Below, piece by piece: positions 15,380-24,277 of a DNA stretch of 42,256 nucleotides. The DNA lies in NCBI GenBank assembly GCA_025463165.1, contig JAOBAU010000386.1:1-42256 (forward strand), given 5' to 3'. The notes under the pieces were generated by a model. That model ran no database searches. It worked only from the letters and a program-made list of their open reading frames with translations, and was not told the origin of the DNA. This DNA comes from Acidobacteriota bacterium (lineage in GTDB: Bacteria; Acidobacteriota; Thermoanaerobaculia; Gp7-AA8). The translations under genes were made by a program, and so were the position numbers. Every line of letters begins with the position of its first letter. Position 1 is the stretch's first letter.

Positions 15380-18300
15380 ATGTCAGCACTTCGTGTCCGT
15401 GGTCTGTCTTCACTCATCCTCGGACTTTTGTTTGCCTCGTGCATGTCGTATGGCGCGTCGCCCGCGCCGCAACCGGCCCCGGCTCCGCAGCCCGCGCCGA
15501 TGCCCGCTCCCGCTCCGATGTCCGACACGACCGGCTGCGAACGAACGATCACCGCGAAAGTGGTGGCGCTCGATCAGCCGTATCTCGTCAATCGTCTCGG
15601 CGCCGCGATGCCCGAGGGGATGGTGTTCGCGCTCGAACGCGATGTGGTGCCGAAGAGCGGAACGGGGACGACGCTAACGCACGGCAACGTGATGCTGCGT
15701 TACGGCAAACGTCCGCGCCCGATCGTGCTGCGCGCGAACGTCGGCGACTGTCTCGCCATCACGTTCCGCAACCTCCTCAGCGACGCACCGGTGGCCACGC
15801 AGCCGGCCACGCGGTACGCGTCGGTACACGTCGCCGGCATGCAGATGGTGAAGACGATTCTCGACGACGGCTCATTCGTCGGCGCGAATGCGAACTCCAC
15901 GATCCCGCCATCGGATACGAACTCGATCACCTACACACTGCGTGCAACGGAGGAAGGAACGTTTCTCCTCAATAGCGAAGGCGCGGCATTCGGCGGCCAG
16001 AACCAGCCGAACGACGGTGCGCAGCAGACGGCCGGACTCTTCGGCGCGGTCAACGTGCAGCCGCGCGGCGCCGAGTGGTATCGCAGCCAGGTGTCGCACT
16101 CCGATCTCGAGTTCGCGATCGACACGACGCACGGCGGCGGCTTCAGCTCCATCGGCCAGCCGTTCATCGATTACACCGCTGTTTATCCTCCGGGCAATCC
16201 GATGGCCGGCACGCCGGTGCTGGCGATGCTGAACAGCAACAACGAGATCGTCCACACCGATCTGACCGCCGTCATCACCGGACCGCATCACGGCCGCTTC
16301 CCGGCCGGCACCAGCGATCCGAATCTGCAGAAGATCAACATCGAGCCGAATCGTCTCGACCCATATCGCGAGTTCACGATCGAGTATCACGAGCTCAATG
16401 ACGCCGTGCAGGCCTTCCCGCTGTTCAACGATCCCGCGCGGCCCGGCATCGCCAACACGCTCGGCGCCGCGGGCGACGCGTTCGCGATCAACTACGGCAC
16501 CGGCGGCATCGGCGCGGAGATTCTCGCGAATCGTTTCGGCGTCGGACCGATGGGCAGCTGTCCCGACTGCCGCTTCGAAGAATTCTTTTTGAGCGCGTGG
16601 TCGAGCGGCGATCCCGCGATGCTCGTCGACGTGCCGGCGAACGTGCCGTGCGGCGACGGCTTCCAGAATCAGACCGCGGTCACCATCGCCGGCGTGCCGA
16701 AGGTTCCGTGCAGCGAAGGGGTGGCCGGCAATGCGCCGAAAGACATCATTCCGGTTCGCAAAGCTCACAAGGCGCTCTTCGATGATGACCCGTCGAACGT
16801 CTATCACAGCTACATCAACGACCGCGTGAAGTTCCGGATCCTCCATTCGGGCACCGGCGTTTCGCACGTCCATCACCTGCACGCGCACCAGTGGGTCCAT
16901 TCGCCGAACAGCGACGGCTCCGCATATCTCGACAGCCAGCTGATCAATCCCGGCAGCGCGTACACGCTGGAGATCGCGTTCAACGGCGGCGGCAATCGCA
17001 ACAAGGTCGTCGGCGACTCGATCTTCCACTGCCACTTCTATCCGCACTTCGCGGCCGGCATGTGGGCGCTCTGGCGTTCGCACGACGTGTACGAAGTCGG
17101 CTCGCCGTACGCGTCGACCGGCTTCGACAAACTGGCGCGCTACAAGACGCGCGCGCTGCCCGACGGCGAGATCGCCGCCGGCACTCCGATCCCGGCGATC
17201 ATTCCGATGCCGACGCTGGCGATGCCGCCGATGCCGGCCGCGGTGACGCTCGTGCCGGTCAACGATCCGAACGGTACGCCCGGTCTGAAGCCGGTCGGCT
17301 ACAAAGCGGAAGTCGATCCGGGCGACATGAACAAGGGCATCAACCCCGGCTTCCCGTTCTTCATCCCCGGCGTGGCCGGCGTCCGCGCGCCGCATCCGCC
17401 GCTCGATTTCGCGACCGACGCCGCCAACAAGCCGTACGACGGCGGCCTGCCGCGGCATCTCATCATCAACGCGAACATCTTCAACGAGCAGCACACGACG
17501 AAGAACTTCAGCAAAGACATGAACAAGGTCAACGCTTACGAGCTGCCGGAAGACGGCACCGCGGAAGAAAAAGTGGCGATGGCCTACCACGAGAAATGTT
17601 TCCATCCGTCATTTACGCCGGAAGGAACCGCGAGCCCGTATCGGACGAACGGCCTCCCGCGCGCGTCGGGCGCGCCGTACGCGAATCCGGGACTCGTGCC
17701 GTATGACGAGAACGATCCGCCGGCCGGCGATCTGCAGTGCAAGCCGATCAACAACTGGATCAAATACAAAGCGGCGGTCATTCAGACCGACTTCGTCTTC
17801 AACAAGAAGGGGTGGCACTATCCGCAGGCGCGGCTGATCACGCTGTGGCGCGACGTGCTGCCGACCGCGTATTCCGACGTGCCGCCGCAGCCGTTCTTCA
17901 TCCGCGCCAATGCCGGTCAGGGCGTCGAGTTCTGGCACACCAATCTCGTGCCAAACTACTTCCTGCTCGACGACTACGAAGTGCGCACGCCGACCGACAT
18001 CATCGGCCAGCACATCCACCTCGTGAAGTTCGACGTCACGTCATCCGACGGCGCCGCGAACGGCTACAACTACGAGGACGGCACGCTCAGCTACGAGGAA
18101 GTGGTCGACCTGCTCAAAGGAATCAACGAGTGCGGCGGCCTCGCGCTGACCGCGAACGACCTGAAGAAGTGCAACACCAACAACGTCAAGCGGGTGAAGC
18201 GCAACCCGGCGGCGCCGCCGACCGAAATCTGCGCCTCGCCCGATCCGGCGCGAACCAAACATTGCACAGAGGAATGGGCCGGAGCGCAGACGACCGTCCA

Positions 18301-21154
18301 GCGCTGGCTGGCCGATCCGATTCCGCACGAGAACATCAACGGCACGCGCACGCTGCGCACCGTCTTCACGCACGATCACTTCGGTCCGTCGACGCACCAG
18401 CAGACCGGCCTCTATGCGGCGCTGCTCGTCGAGCCGACCGGCAGCACGTGGTCGAAGGGCGAGAGCGGCGAGCCGCTTCGCACGCGCGACGACGGCGGTC
18501 CGACCACCTGGAACGCGGTCATCGAAACACCCGGACAGGAGCTGAATACCTATCGCGAATTCGCGCTGGCGATGCAGGACTTCCAGTTCGCGTATCGCGC
18601 CACCAGCCGGCAGAAAGCGAGCAGCGATCCGGACATCGGCTGGTCCGATCCGTCGAACGCCATCGACCCGGTCCCGCAGCAGACCGAGCTCGGCGACATG
18701 CCGCAGCCGCAGATCATCAGCGCCGGTCCGACGCAGGGCACGACGTCGTTCAACTATCGCAACGAGCCGCTCCCCTATCGCGTCTCGCCGCCGGCGGGCT
18801 CGGGAACGGTCGATCCGAAGACGACCGATCTCTCGTACGTCTTCGCATCGAACATCGTCCGCAACGATCCGCAGATGAACAGCCAGCCGCCGCTCGGCGG
18901 CGAGATCAATCCGGCGAAACCGGGTGGCTTCATCTGGCCGAAGAAAGCGCTCACCGAAGGAATGGAGGGCGGCGATCCGTACACGCCGCTGCTCCGCGCG
19001 TATGAAGGCGATCGCGTGCAGTTCCGTATCGTCGTCGGCGCGCACATGCTGCCGCACGCGTTCACGGTCGGCGGCATGAAGTGGCTCTTCGAGCCGTCGT
19101 GGGATGAGTCCGGATTCCGCAGCTCGCAGTCGATGGGCATCTCCGAGCACTTCGAGTTCGTCTTCGAAACGCCGCGCGCCAGCCCGTCGGCGGACGCCGC
19201 GCACAACTGGAGCGATTACCTCTACCAGCCGGACGCGTCGAACCAGAAACACGGCATCGTTGACGGCACGTGGGGCATCTTCCGCGCGTACAAATCGAAG
19301 CTCCCCAATCTCGTGGAGCTCAGCACGAACCGCAACGTCACTCCGCTCCCGCCGGCGACCGCCGAGTGGGGTTACAGCTGTCCGCCGGTCTCGCCCTCGC
19401 AGGTGAAACGGTTCCGCGTCGTCTCGTCGACGCCCGCTCCGTTCAACATGAACAGCCGCGGCGCAGGCGCAGGCGGCCGCTTCAACAACACCATCACCAA
19501 CAATCAGCCGATGATGTTCACGCTGTCCGACAACACGTCGACGACCGAGCCGCTGATCATGCGCGCGAACGCCGGCGACTGCATCGCGCTGACGATCGCC
19601 AACGGATTCAATCCGACCGCGACGCAGTTCACGCAGGGCGGATCGACGGCGGCATTCGCGCCGACCATTCCGCTGCTGCCGTCGAAGCAGGCCGGTCTCA
19701 CGCCGGCGCTGCTGTCGTTCGACGCCATGCGCAGCACCGGCCTGAACGTCGGATTCAATCCCGATCAGGTCGTGCCGATCGGCGGCGAGAAAACGCTCTA
19801 CTGGTACGCGGGACAGACGAAGATTTCGTCGTCCGGTAGCACGGTGACGGTGACCGGAAGACCGATCGAGCTGGGCGGCGTGAATCTGACGCCGTCGGAT
19901 CCGCTCGAGCAGGATCTGCACGGTCTCGTCGGCGGCCTTGTTATCGAGCCGGCCAATACCATCGCCTGCCCCGACGTCTTCAACCCGCGCAACAACATGC
20001 TGCAATACGGTTCCGCGACGATCTATCGCGGCGGCGATTGCACGAATCCGGTCGGACTGCTCTACCGCGAATTCGTGCTGCTGACGCAGGACGATCTCGC
20101 CAGCGTGGCGTGGCCGGGCGCAACCTGGACGCCGCCCGCCGGCACCGCCGTTCCCTCGGCGGCCGGGTCCACGCGCGTCGCCGTCAATTTCCGCGTCGAG
20201 CCGATGGCGTATCGCTTCAACGCCGCAACGTCGACGTTCGTCGGCCGCACCGATATCTGGCAGGGCTATTCAGATGGGCTCGTGCTCGCCGAACCGCAGA
20301 CGCCGATCTTCTCCGCCGCCGCCGGCACTCCGGCGCGCATGCGTCTCCTCCATCCGGGCGGCGCCGGCGATCAGCAGGTGCTCGCGCTGCACGGACACGT
20401 GTGGCAGGAGCTGCCGTACACCGGCACCGGCGCGAACGCCTCCGGCTCCATCGGCAACAACGTGAACTCCCAATACCTCGGCGCGCGCGACAACTTCGGC
20501 ACCAACATGTCGTACGAGATCGATCTGCCGAGCGCCGGCGGCGGCGATCTGTCGAAGAATGTCTGGCCGGTCGCGGGCGACTATCTCTGGCGCACGACTC
20601 CGGCAAACTTCCTCGAGCTCGGTCTCTGGGGCGTCGTCCGCGTCACGGAGAAATCGGGATCGGATGCGGTGCGCATCGCCGGCTCGCAGTTCAGCAACGG
20701 CGAGCTGACCGTGTTCGGCTCAACGACCGTCTACGTCGATCGCAACGCGAATCCGAAGAACGGCAATCGCGCCGCGACCGTGTCGCTGTTCCTCAGCCAG
20801 CCGGGCACGCCGGGCAACGGCACGCAGCTTTCAGCAGACGTGAAGGTCGGCGAGAACGGTCTCTGGAGTTTCAGCACCACGAGCAGCGGCATTACGACCA
20901 ATGATCCGCGCGTCGTGACCGCGATCTCTCCGAATGGCGGCATCGCCACGCATCCGGTCGAGAACGTAATTCTGCTCGGCCAGCCGCAAACACCGCAGCC
21001 TGAAGTCCAGGGTGAGAGCGGCCGCTTCGTCTCCTCGCCGCGTCAGCACGCCGGCGAAGACAAGCCGAAGGATGAGGAAGCGCCGAAGACGCTCACCGCT
21101 CCGAAGCCGATCGAGCAGGGGAAGAAACCGGTCACCACTCCTCCCGCGCATTGA
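15380..21154 (+). CDS. Giant exported multicopper oxidase, MofA/MnxG-like
   Basis: The protein has 1924 residues from the ATG at 15380, with GGAGG eight bases upstream; an in-frame ATG at 15365 overlaps that site. A signal peptide with lipobox-like LLFASC is followed by a Pro/Ala-rich linker. The mature part starts ITAKVVALDQPYLVNRLG, typical of very large oxidases related to manganese-oxidation proteins. Copper motifs are spread over several cupredoxin domains: HVHHLHAHQWVH (496-507), HCHFYPHFAAGMW (from 550), HIH (878-880), HDH (998-1000), AHMLPHAF (His1222, His1226) and LHGHVW (His1671, His1673). The C-terminus is a Lys/Pro/Glu tail. The oxidised substrate is unknown; Mn(II), Fe(II) or a phenolic are options. 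The gene is monocistronic and ends at a hairpin terminator. Confidence 0.88.
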   Translation: MSALRVRGLSSLILGLLFASCMSYGASPAPQPAPAPQPAPMPAPAPMSDTTGCERTITAKVVALDQPYLVNRLGAAMPEGMVFALERDVVPKSGTGTTLTHGNVMLRYGKRPRPIVLRANVGDCLAITFRNLLSDAPVATQPATRYASVHVAGMQMVKTILDDGSFVGANANSTIPPSDTNSITYTLRATEEGTFLLNSEGAAFGGQNQPNDGAQQTAGLFGAVNVQPRGAEWYRSQVSHSDLEFAIDTTHGGGFSSIGQPFIDYTAVYPPGNPMAGTPVLAMLNSNNEIVHTDLTAVITGPHHGRFPAGTSDPNLQKINIEPNRLDPYREFTIEYHELNDAVQAFPLFNDPARPGIANTLGAAGDAFAINYGTGGIGAEILANRFGVGPMGSCPDCRFEEFFLSAWSSGDPAMLVDVPANVPCGDGFQNQTAVTIAGVPKVPCSEGVAGNAPKDIIPVRKAHKALFDDDPSNVYHSYINDRVKFRILHSGTGVSHVHHLHAHQWVHSPNSDGSAYLDSQLINPGSAYTLEIAFNGGGNRNKVVGDSIFHCHFYPHFAAGMWALWRSHDVYEVGSPYASTGFDKLARYKTRALPDGEIAAGTPIPAIIPMPTLAMPPMPAAVTLVPVNDPNGTPGLKPVGYKAEVDPGDMNKGINPGFPFFIPGVAGVRAPHPPLDFATDAANKPYDGGLPRHLIINANIFNEQHTTKNFSKDMNKVNAYELPEDGTAEEKVAMAYHEKCFHPSFTPEGTASPYRTNGLPRASGAPYANPGLVPYDENDPPAGDLQCKPINNWIKYKAAVIQTDFVFNKKGWHYPQARLITLWRDVLPTAYSDVPPQPFFIRANAGQGVEFWHTNLVPNYFLLDDYEVRTPTDIIGQHIHLVKFDVTSSDGAANGYNYEDGTLSYEEVVDLLKGINECGGLALTANDLKKCNTNNVKRVKRNPAAPPTEICASPDPARTKHCTEEWAGAQTTVQRWLADPIPHENINGTRTLRTVFTHDHFGPSTHQQTGLYAALLVEPTGSTWSKGESGEPLRTRDDGGPTTWNAVIETPGQELNTYREFALAMQDFQFAYRATSRQKASSDPDIGWSDPSNAIDPVPQQTELGDMPQPQIISAGPTQGTTSFNYRNEPLPYRVSPPAGSGTVDPKTTDLSYVFASNIVRNDPQMNSQPPLGGEINPAKPGGFIWPKKALTEGMEGGDPYTPLLRAYEGDRVQFRIVVGAHMLPHAFTVGGMKWLFEPSWDESGFRSSQSMGISEHFEFVFETPRASPSADAAHNWSDYLYQPDASNQKHGIVDGTWGIFRAYKSKLPNLVELSTNRNVTPLPPATAEWGYSCPPVSPSQVKRFRVVSSTPAPFNMNSRGAGAGGRFNNTITNNQPMMFTLSDNTSTTEPLIMRANAGDCIALTIANGFNPTATQFTQGGSTAAFAPTIPLLPSKQAGLTPALLSFDAMRSTGLNVGFNPDQVVPIGGEKTLYWYAGQTKISSSGSTVTVTGRPIELGGVNLTPSDPLEQDLHGLVGGLVIEPANTIACPDVFNPRNNMLQYGSATIYRGGDCTNPVGLLYREFVLLTQDDLASVAWPGATWTPPAGTAVPSAAGSTRVAVNFRVEPMAYRFNAATSTFVGRTDIWQGYSDGLVLAEPQTPIFSAAAGTPARMRLLHPGGAGDQQVLALHGHVWQELPYTGTGANASGSIGNNVNSQYLGARDNFGTNMSYEIDLPSAGGGDLSKNVWPVAGDYLWRTTPANFLELGLWGVVRVTEKSGSDAVRIAGSQFSNGELTVFGSTTVYVDRNANPKNGNRAATVSLFLSQPGTPGNGTQLSADVKVGENGLWSFSTTSSGITTNDPRVVTAISPNGGIATHPVENVILLGQPQTPQPEVQGESGRFVSSPRQHAGEDKPKDEEAPKTLTAPKPIEQGKKPVTTPPAH

Positions 21155-21172
21155 TCGATCATCAGTAATAGG

Positions 21173-21212
21173 AAACGTTGCGGCGGCCGGAAACGGCCGC
21201 CGCAACGTTTTT
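21173..21212 (+). terminator. Rho-independent terminator after the multicopper oxidase
   Basis: A perfect 17-base-pair stem (21173-21189 with 21194-21210) closes a GAAA tetraloop, and a run of five T residues overlaps the 3' side (21208-21212). It starts 19 bases after the oxidase stop codon. Because A residues flank the left arm, the hairpin could also work on the minus strand. Confidence 0.92.
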
Positions 21213-21237
21213 GGGGCCGGGACTCAGCTGATAGAGG

Positions 21238-21456
21238 GTGCTCGCCGCCGGCGATGCGGTCGCCGCAGCGGTCGCAATCCAGAATGGCTTCGCTGGATAC
21301 AACGCGCGCTTACCCTGGACGGAGTTGCACGTGCGAATCGGGCTGTGCGGCGGCGAGCCGGTCGCGGAAAACAATGTCCTCTTCGGAACGGTCGTGCAGC
21401 TGGCGGCGCGTCTTTGCGATCGCGCTGACGAGACTCTCGTGCGCAATCACCGCTGA
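21238..21456 (+). pseudogene. Remnant of a class III adenylate/guanylate cyclase catalytic domain
   Basis: A 72-codon open stretch translates to AAVAIQNGFAGYNARLP, LHVRIGLCGGEPVAENN and LFGTVVQLAARLCDRADETLV. These are the consecutive C-terminal motifs of class III nucleotide cyclases (RIGL.GEP, then DLFG..VQLAAR.CD.A). The metal-binding N-terminal half is absent, an in-frame TAG at 21232 lies just upstream, and the stop at 21454 comes before the normal end. There is no ribosome site. This 290-base gap between the oxidase terminator and the next gene therefore holds a decayed gene fragment and nothing else that I recognise. Confidence 0.75.
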
Positions 21457-21917
21457 TCGGTCGTAGCGCGGGGCAGCGCCATCGTCGCGGCGATCGCCGC
21501 CGGGACGCCGATCAGAAACATATGTGCAATGACGCTCGACACGATCCATACGAGGTTGAAGCGTGATGGCCGCGCCGCCGACAGCGGCACGACGATGTAG
21601 TTCATCACGACATAGACGCCGATCCCGTACAACGCGCCCCAAAGAATCGGCCGGCGACGCAGCGATTCGATGCGTCGCGCAGCGAGCCAGTAGACGAAGA
21701 CGATTGCGAATGCGATGAAGTAGTGCAGGAAGCAGCCGAGGAGCGCGGTGCGTGTGCCGCCGGTAAACGATGCGGGGCCGAGAACGCCCGCGGCGATGCT
21801 CTGCAGAATCCGGATCGGTGCCCCGCCTTGCGGCAGCCAGAATCCGATCGCGAACAGCAGGTCGAGCGTGCCGACGACAGCTGCACCGGCGAACAGCGCC
21901 GCCGCCGAACGCTTCAC
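21447..21917 (-). CDS. Small integral membrane protein of unknown function
   Basis: The protein has 156 residues with four predicted helices: SAAALFAGAAVVGTLDLLFAIGF (about 3-25), TALLGCFLHYFIAFAIVFVYWLAA (60-83), ILWGALYGIGVYVVMNYIVVPL (90-112) and VWIVSSVIAHMFLIGVPAAIAA (122-143). The start is GTG at 21917, overlapping the TGA of the flavoprotein gene upstream (GTGA), so the two are translationally coupled. In-frame codons upstream belong to that gene. No family motif is recognised. The 3' end overlaps the cyclase remnant by ten bases on the opposite strand. Confidence 0.75.
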   Translation of the reverse strand: MKRSAAALFAGAAVVGTLDLLFAIGFWLPQGGAPIRILQSIAAGVLGPASFTGGTRTALLGCFLHYFIAFAIVFVYWLAARRIESLRRRPILWGALYGIGVYVVMNYIVVPLSAARPSRFNLVWIVSSVIAHMFLIGVPAAIAATMALPRATTDQR

Positions 21918-23212
21918 GGATACCCTGCGTCTCGATCGCGGCGGAAAGCAGGACCGAACATTTTGAAGCGCTTCTGAAGCGCCACCAGTCCGAAGAAGAT
22001 GTGATTGAAAAAGCGCGTGCGCAGACTCGAATCCCACTTCCCTGCCAGCACCGTAATGACCGCGCGAAACAACAGCATCGGCGGATTCGGATCGAAAAAG
22101 AGATCGCGGAACTGCGGCGTGTAAAAGCCGACGACGAAACGCCGGAAGGTTTTGAAACGTTTGCGCTGGCGACGCGAGAACGCCGCGAAAGAGCGCGCAG
22201 AAAAATTGTTCTGCTTCAGCGCGCGATCGAGCTCCACCGCCGCTTCGATCCCCGACTCCATCGCGATCGAGACGCCGGTCGAAAATACCGGATCGAGAAA
22301 CGAACCGGCATCGCCGGCAAGAATCCAGCGATCGCCCGCATAGGTCGAAGCGCTGTACGAAAAGTCTTTCTCAACGCGCACCGGCCACTCGCGCTGCGCA
22401 TCGCGCATCAGCTCCGCGACGACCGGCGTATCGCCGATGGCGCGTTGCAACAACTCCTCGGAAGATCCGCCGGCCATCTGCGCATACCGATTCTTCGGCA
22501 GCACGACGCCAACGCTCGTCAGTTCCTTCGAGATCGGAATGATCCAGAACCAGCCGGCGTCCTCGCGAGCCACGAGCCGAATGTCATCCGGCCGATCGTC
22601 CGGCAAGCGCGGAACGTTTCGGAAGTGCGAGAAGACGGCGATGTTGGCGAGGAGCGGCTCGTCTGTGCGCAGGTTGAATTTCCGCGCGATCAGTCCATTG
22701 CGGCCGGTCGCATCGACGAGCGCACGAACGCGAACGCGACCAGTGGCGCCGTCGCCGACGGCAGCAAAATCGAGGACCGCTTCCTCCGCCGCAAACGAAC
22801 AACCGTTGACGCGATACCCCTCGCGAATGTCGACGCCCAGCTCGCGCGCGCGTTCCATCAGAATGCGGTCGAACTCCTCGCGGCAAACCTGATACGTCTT
22901 CGGCCGCGTCACCTCGCGAACGTCCGCGAAGTCGACCCCCCGCCCGCTCCGGCCATCGTGCGTAAAGAGCCGCGCGCCCCATTTATCGGGAAAACACGCC
23001 GCCTCCATCCGCTCCGTGACGCCAAGCGCATCGAACGCATCGTTCGCGGTGGAGAGCAAAGACTCCCCGATATGAAAGCGCGGAAACGTCTCGCGCTCGA
23101 AGAGCACGACCGAATGCCCGCGCTGCGCGAGCGAGATCGCCGCCGAGCAGCCGGCCGGCCCGCCACCGGCGATCGCAAAGTCGAAGTCGTATTGAACAGG
23201 TGATTCCAACAT
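21914..23212 (-). CDS. FAD-dependent oxidoreductase resembling flavin-dependent halogenases
   Basis: The 432-residue protein has the FAD-binding motif FAIAGGGPAGCSAA (12-25), ERETFPRFHIGESLL (39-53), and the late GDAGSFLDPVFSTGVSIAM block that closes the FAD site. Two features recall halogenases: WFWIIP at 221-226 fits the WxWxIP signature, and Lys77 in FPDKWGARLF sits where phenol-type halogenases carry the active Lys. The same fold also serves geranylgeranyl reductases and monooxygenases, so halogenation is unproved. The ATG at 23212 directly precedes the Rossmann strand and is preferred over 23230. It is the first gene of a pair with the small membrane protein. No flavin reductase is nearby. 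Confidence 0.82.
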   Translation of the reverse strand: MLESPVQYDFDFAIAGGGPAGCSAAISLAQRGHSVVLFERETFPRFHIGESLLSTANDAFDALGVTERMEAACFPDKWGARLFTHDGRSGRGVDFADVREVTRPKTYQVCREEFDRILMERARELGVDIREGYRVNGCSFAAEEAVLDFAAVGDGATGRVRVRALVDATGRNGLIARKFNLRTDEPLLANIAVFSHFRNVPRLPDDRPDDIRLVAREDAGWFWIIPISKELTSVGVVLPKNRYAQMAGGSSEELLQRAIGDTPVVAELMRDAQREWPVRVEKDFSYSASTYAGDRWILAGDAGSFLDPVFSTGVSIAMESGIEAAVELDRALKQNNFSARSFAAFSRRQRKRFKTFRRFVVGFYTPQFRDLFFDPNPPMLLFRAVITVLAGKWDSSLRTRFFNHIFFGLVALQKRFKMFGPAFRRDRDAGYP

Positions 23213-23249
23213 TGCCGGGGACGTTACCACCGATTGCTATGCTGAGGAG

Positions 23250-23648
23250 ATGCGCTGGTTGATCGTCGTCGTTCTCGCGTTGCATTGCACTTCGGTGCCG
23301 CCATCCTGCGATCCCGCGCAGACAATTCGGGGAGCGCTGCTGAAGGTCACCGGCGCCGCCACAATCGTTGCGCAGAACGACCTCCCGCGGCGCGGCCGAC
23401 AAGACCTCGGCGCGATTTCACAACGCGACGTGTCCGCCGTCGCAGGACTCGAGCTTCCCGAGGACTATCTTCTGATTACACGATGGGAGCGAAGCAGCGA
23501 TCGCATCAGGATTGAGGCGACGAAGGGACCCGTTCCGCATGTGCCGCGAGGATTCGTACGGCTTGCCTGCGGAACGCGCTATGCGGTCGTTCTCGTGCGA
23601 GCGAATGGATGCTGGATCGTGGAGCGCTCGACGGTGAGCGAGTGCTGA
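23250..23648 (+). CDS. Small secreted protein of unknown function
   Basis: The 132-residue protein begins with a hydrophobic signal-like stretch, [20 protein letters not shown]. The Cys in ALHC could be a lipidation site, although His before Cys is unusual. The remaining ~110 residues are a mixed alpha/beta domain with Cys at both ends ([20 protein letters not shown]), so disulfides are possible. No motif is recognised. It is divergent from the flavoprotein gene across a 37-base gap. GAGGAG lies directly against the ATG, too close for an ideal ribosome site, so the start is uncertain. The 3' end meets the higA pseudogene. Confidence 0.55.
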   Translation: MRWLIVVVLALHCTSVPPSCDPAQTIRGALLKVTGAATIVAQNDLPRRGRQDLGAISQRDVSAVAGLELPEDYLLITRWERSSDRIRIEATKGPVPHVPRGFVRLACGTRYAVVLVRANGCWIVERSTVSEC

Positions 23649-23651
23649 GCA

Positions 23652-24007
23652 TCAGCGACGCATTGAGGAAACCGTGAGCCGCGATGATTGATTCTCCGGT
23701 TCCGGTGCGCGGCGCTCCACCTCGAGATCGAGCTCGCCCTGCAGGTTGAGCCAGAATTGCTCTGAGGTTCCGAAATAGCGGCCGAGCCGCAGGGCCGTAT
23801 CAGCGCGGTGATGCCCCGCTTCTTCAGCACGATTTCGTTCACGCGACGCGGCGGGACGCTAATCTCTTTTGCGAGTCGATATTGCGAGACGCCCATTGGC
23901 TTCAAAAACTCTTCGAGCAGCACTTCTCCTGGATGAACCGGAGGCAATTTGCGCGAAGACGATCTCGCGGTCTTAGTGGTAGTCGAAGATTTCGATTTCG
24001 TACGCAT
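23652..24007 (-). pseudogene. higA: Frameshifted HigA-type antitoxin
   Basis: The frame from the ATG at 24007 gives [48 protein letters not shown], the N-terminal helix-turn-helix of HigA (XRE family) antitoxins. At 23800-23810 the reading frame breaks. The other frame continues [29 protein letters not shown] to a TGA at 23652, which is exactly the missing C-terminal half. One or two bases therefore changed at GCGCTGATACGG. Without correction the frame runs on into unrelated sequence to 23579. The HigB partner is also reduced to its tail, so the module is dead. A sequencing error at this one site cannot be excluded, but would not explain the toxin loss. Confidence 0.85.
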
Positions 24008-24041
24008 TACCGGCCTCCCAGCGAAAACAGATTCGCCTCTG
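23973..24041 (-). pseudogene. higB: C-terminal remnant of HigB toxin
   Basis: Twenty-two codons read [22 protein letters not shown] followed by TAA. This is the conserved end of HigB/RelE-type mRNA interferases (QWRICFRW...G....VEIVDYH). It overlaps the higA start by 35 bases, as in intact higBA pairs. Upstream of it the similarity stops and the 60-residue ORF ends only 14 bases away, so the first ~70 residues of the toxin were deleted. Confidence 0.8.
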
Positions 24042-24055
24042 CATGGGCGACAACC

Positions 24056-24238
24056 TCACCGCGCCAACTTCTTCTCCTTCCCATCGCCCTCATCATTCCT
24101 CACTACCTGTACCACTTTGGGCTGACTCATTTTCATCACCGCTTCAATTTCTTCGGGGCGGACCGGGACGCCGCACAGGGCGCCGATTTCCAAACATCCG
24201 AGAAGCATGGCTTTGCCCAGGGTTTTCTTCAACGACAT
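24056..24238 (-). CDS. Conserved-looking small protein of unknown function
   Basis: The 60-residue protein starts at the ATG at 24238, with GGAGG five bases upstream, a good ribosome site. It reads MSLKKTLGKAMLLGCLEIG, ALCGVPVRPEEIEAVMKMS and a charged C-terminal tail rich in Asp, Glu and Lys. The first half could be an amphipathic or membrane-touching helix. The PVRPEEIEAVM phrase looks like a selected motif, and I have an impression of similar short proteins in Acidobacteriota that I cannot verify here. An in-frame start at 24250 has no such site. It lies 39 bases downstream of the biosynthetic operon's last gene and could be read through from it. Confidence 0.6.
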   Translation of the reverse strand: MSLKKTLGKAMLLGCLEIGALCGVPVRPEEIEAVMKMSQPKVVQVVRNDEGDGKEKKLAR

Positions 24239-24277
24239 AGCTTCCTCCACGGGAGCGCGACTGCGAATTCGTTGCGC

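Noticed and set aside
15872-20005. Long minus-strand open frames across the multicopper oxidase
   Set aside because: They are shadows of the oxidase gene, whose copper motifs and signal peptide fix the coding strand.
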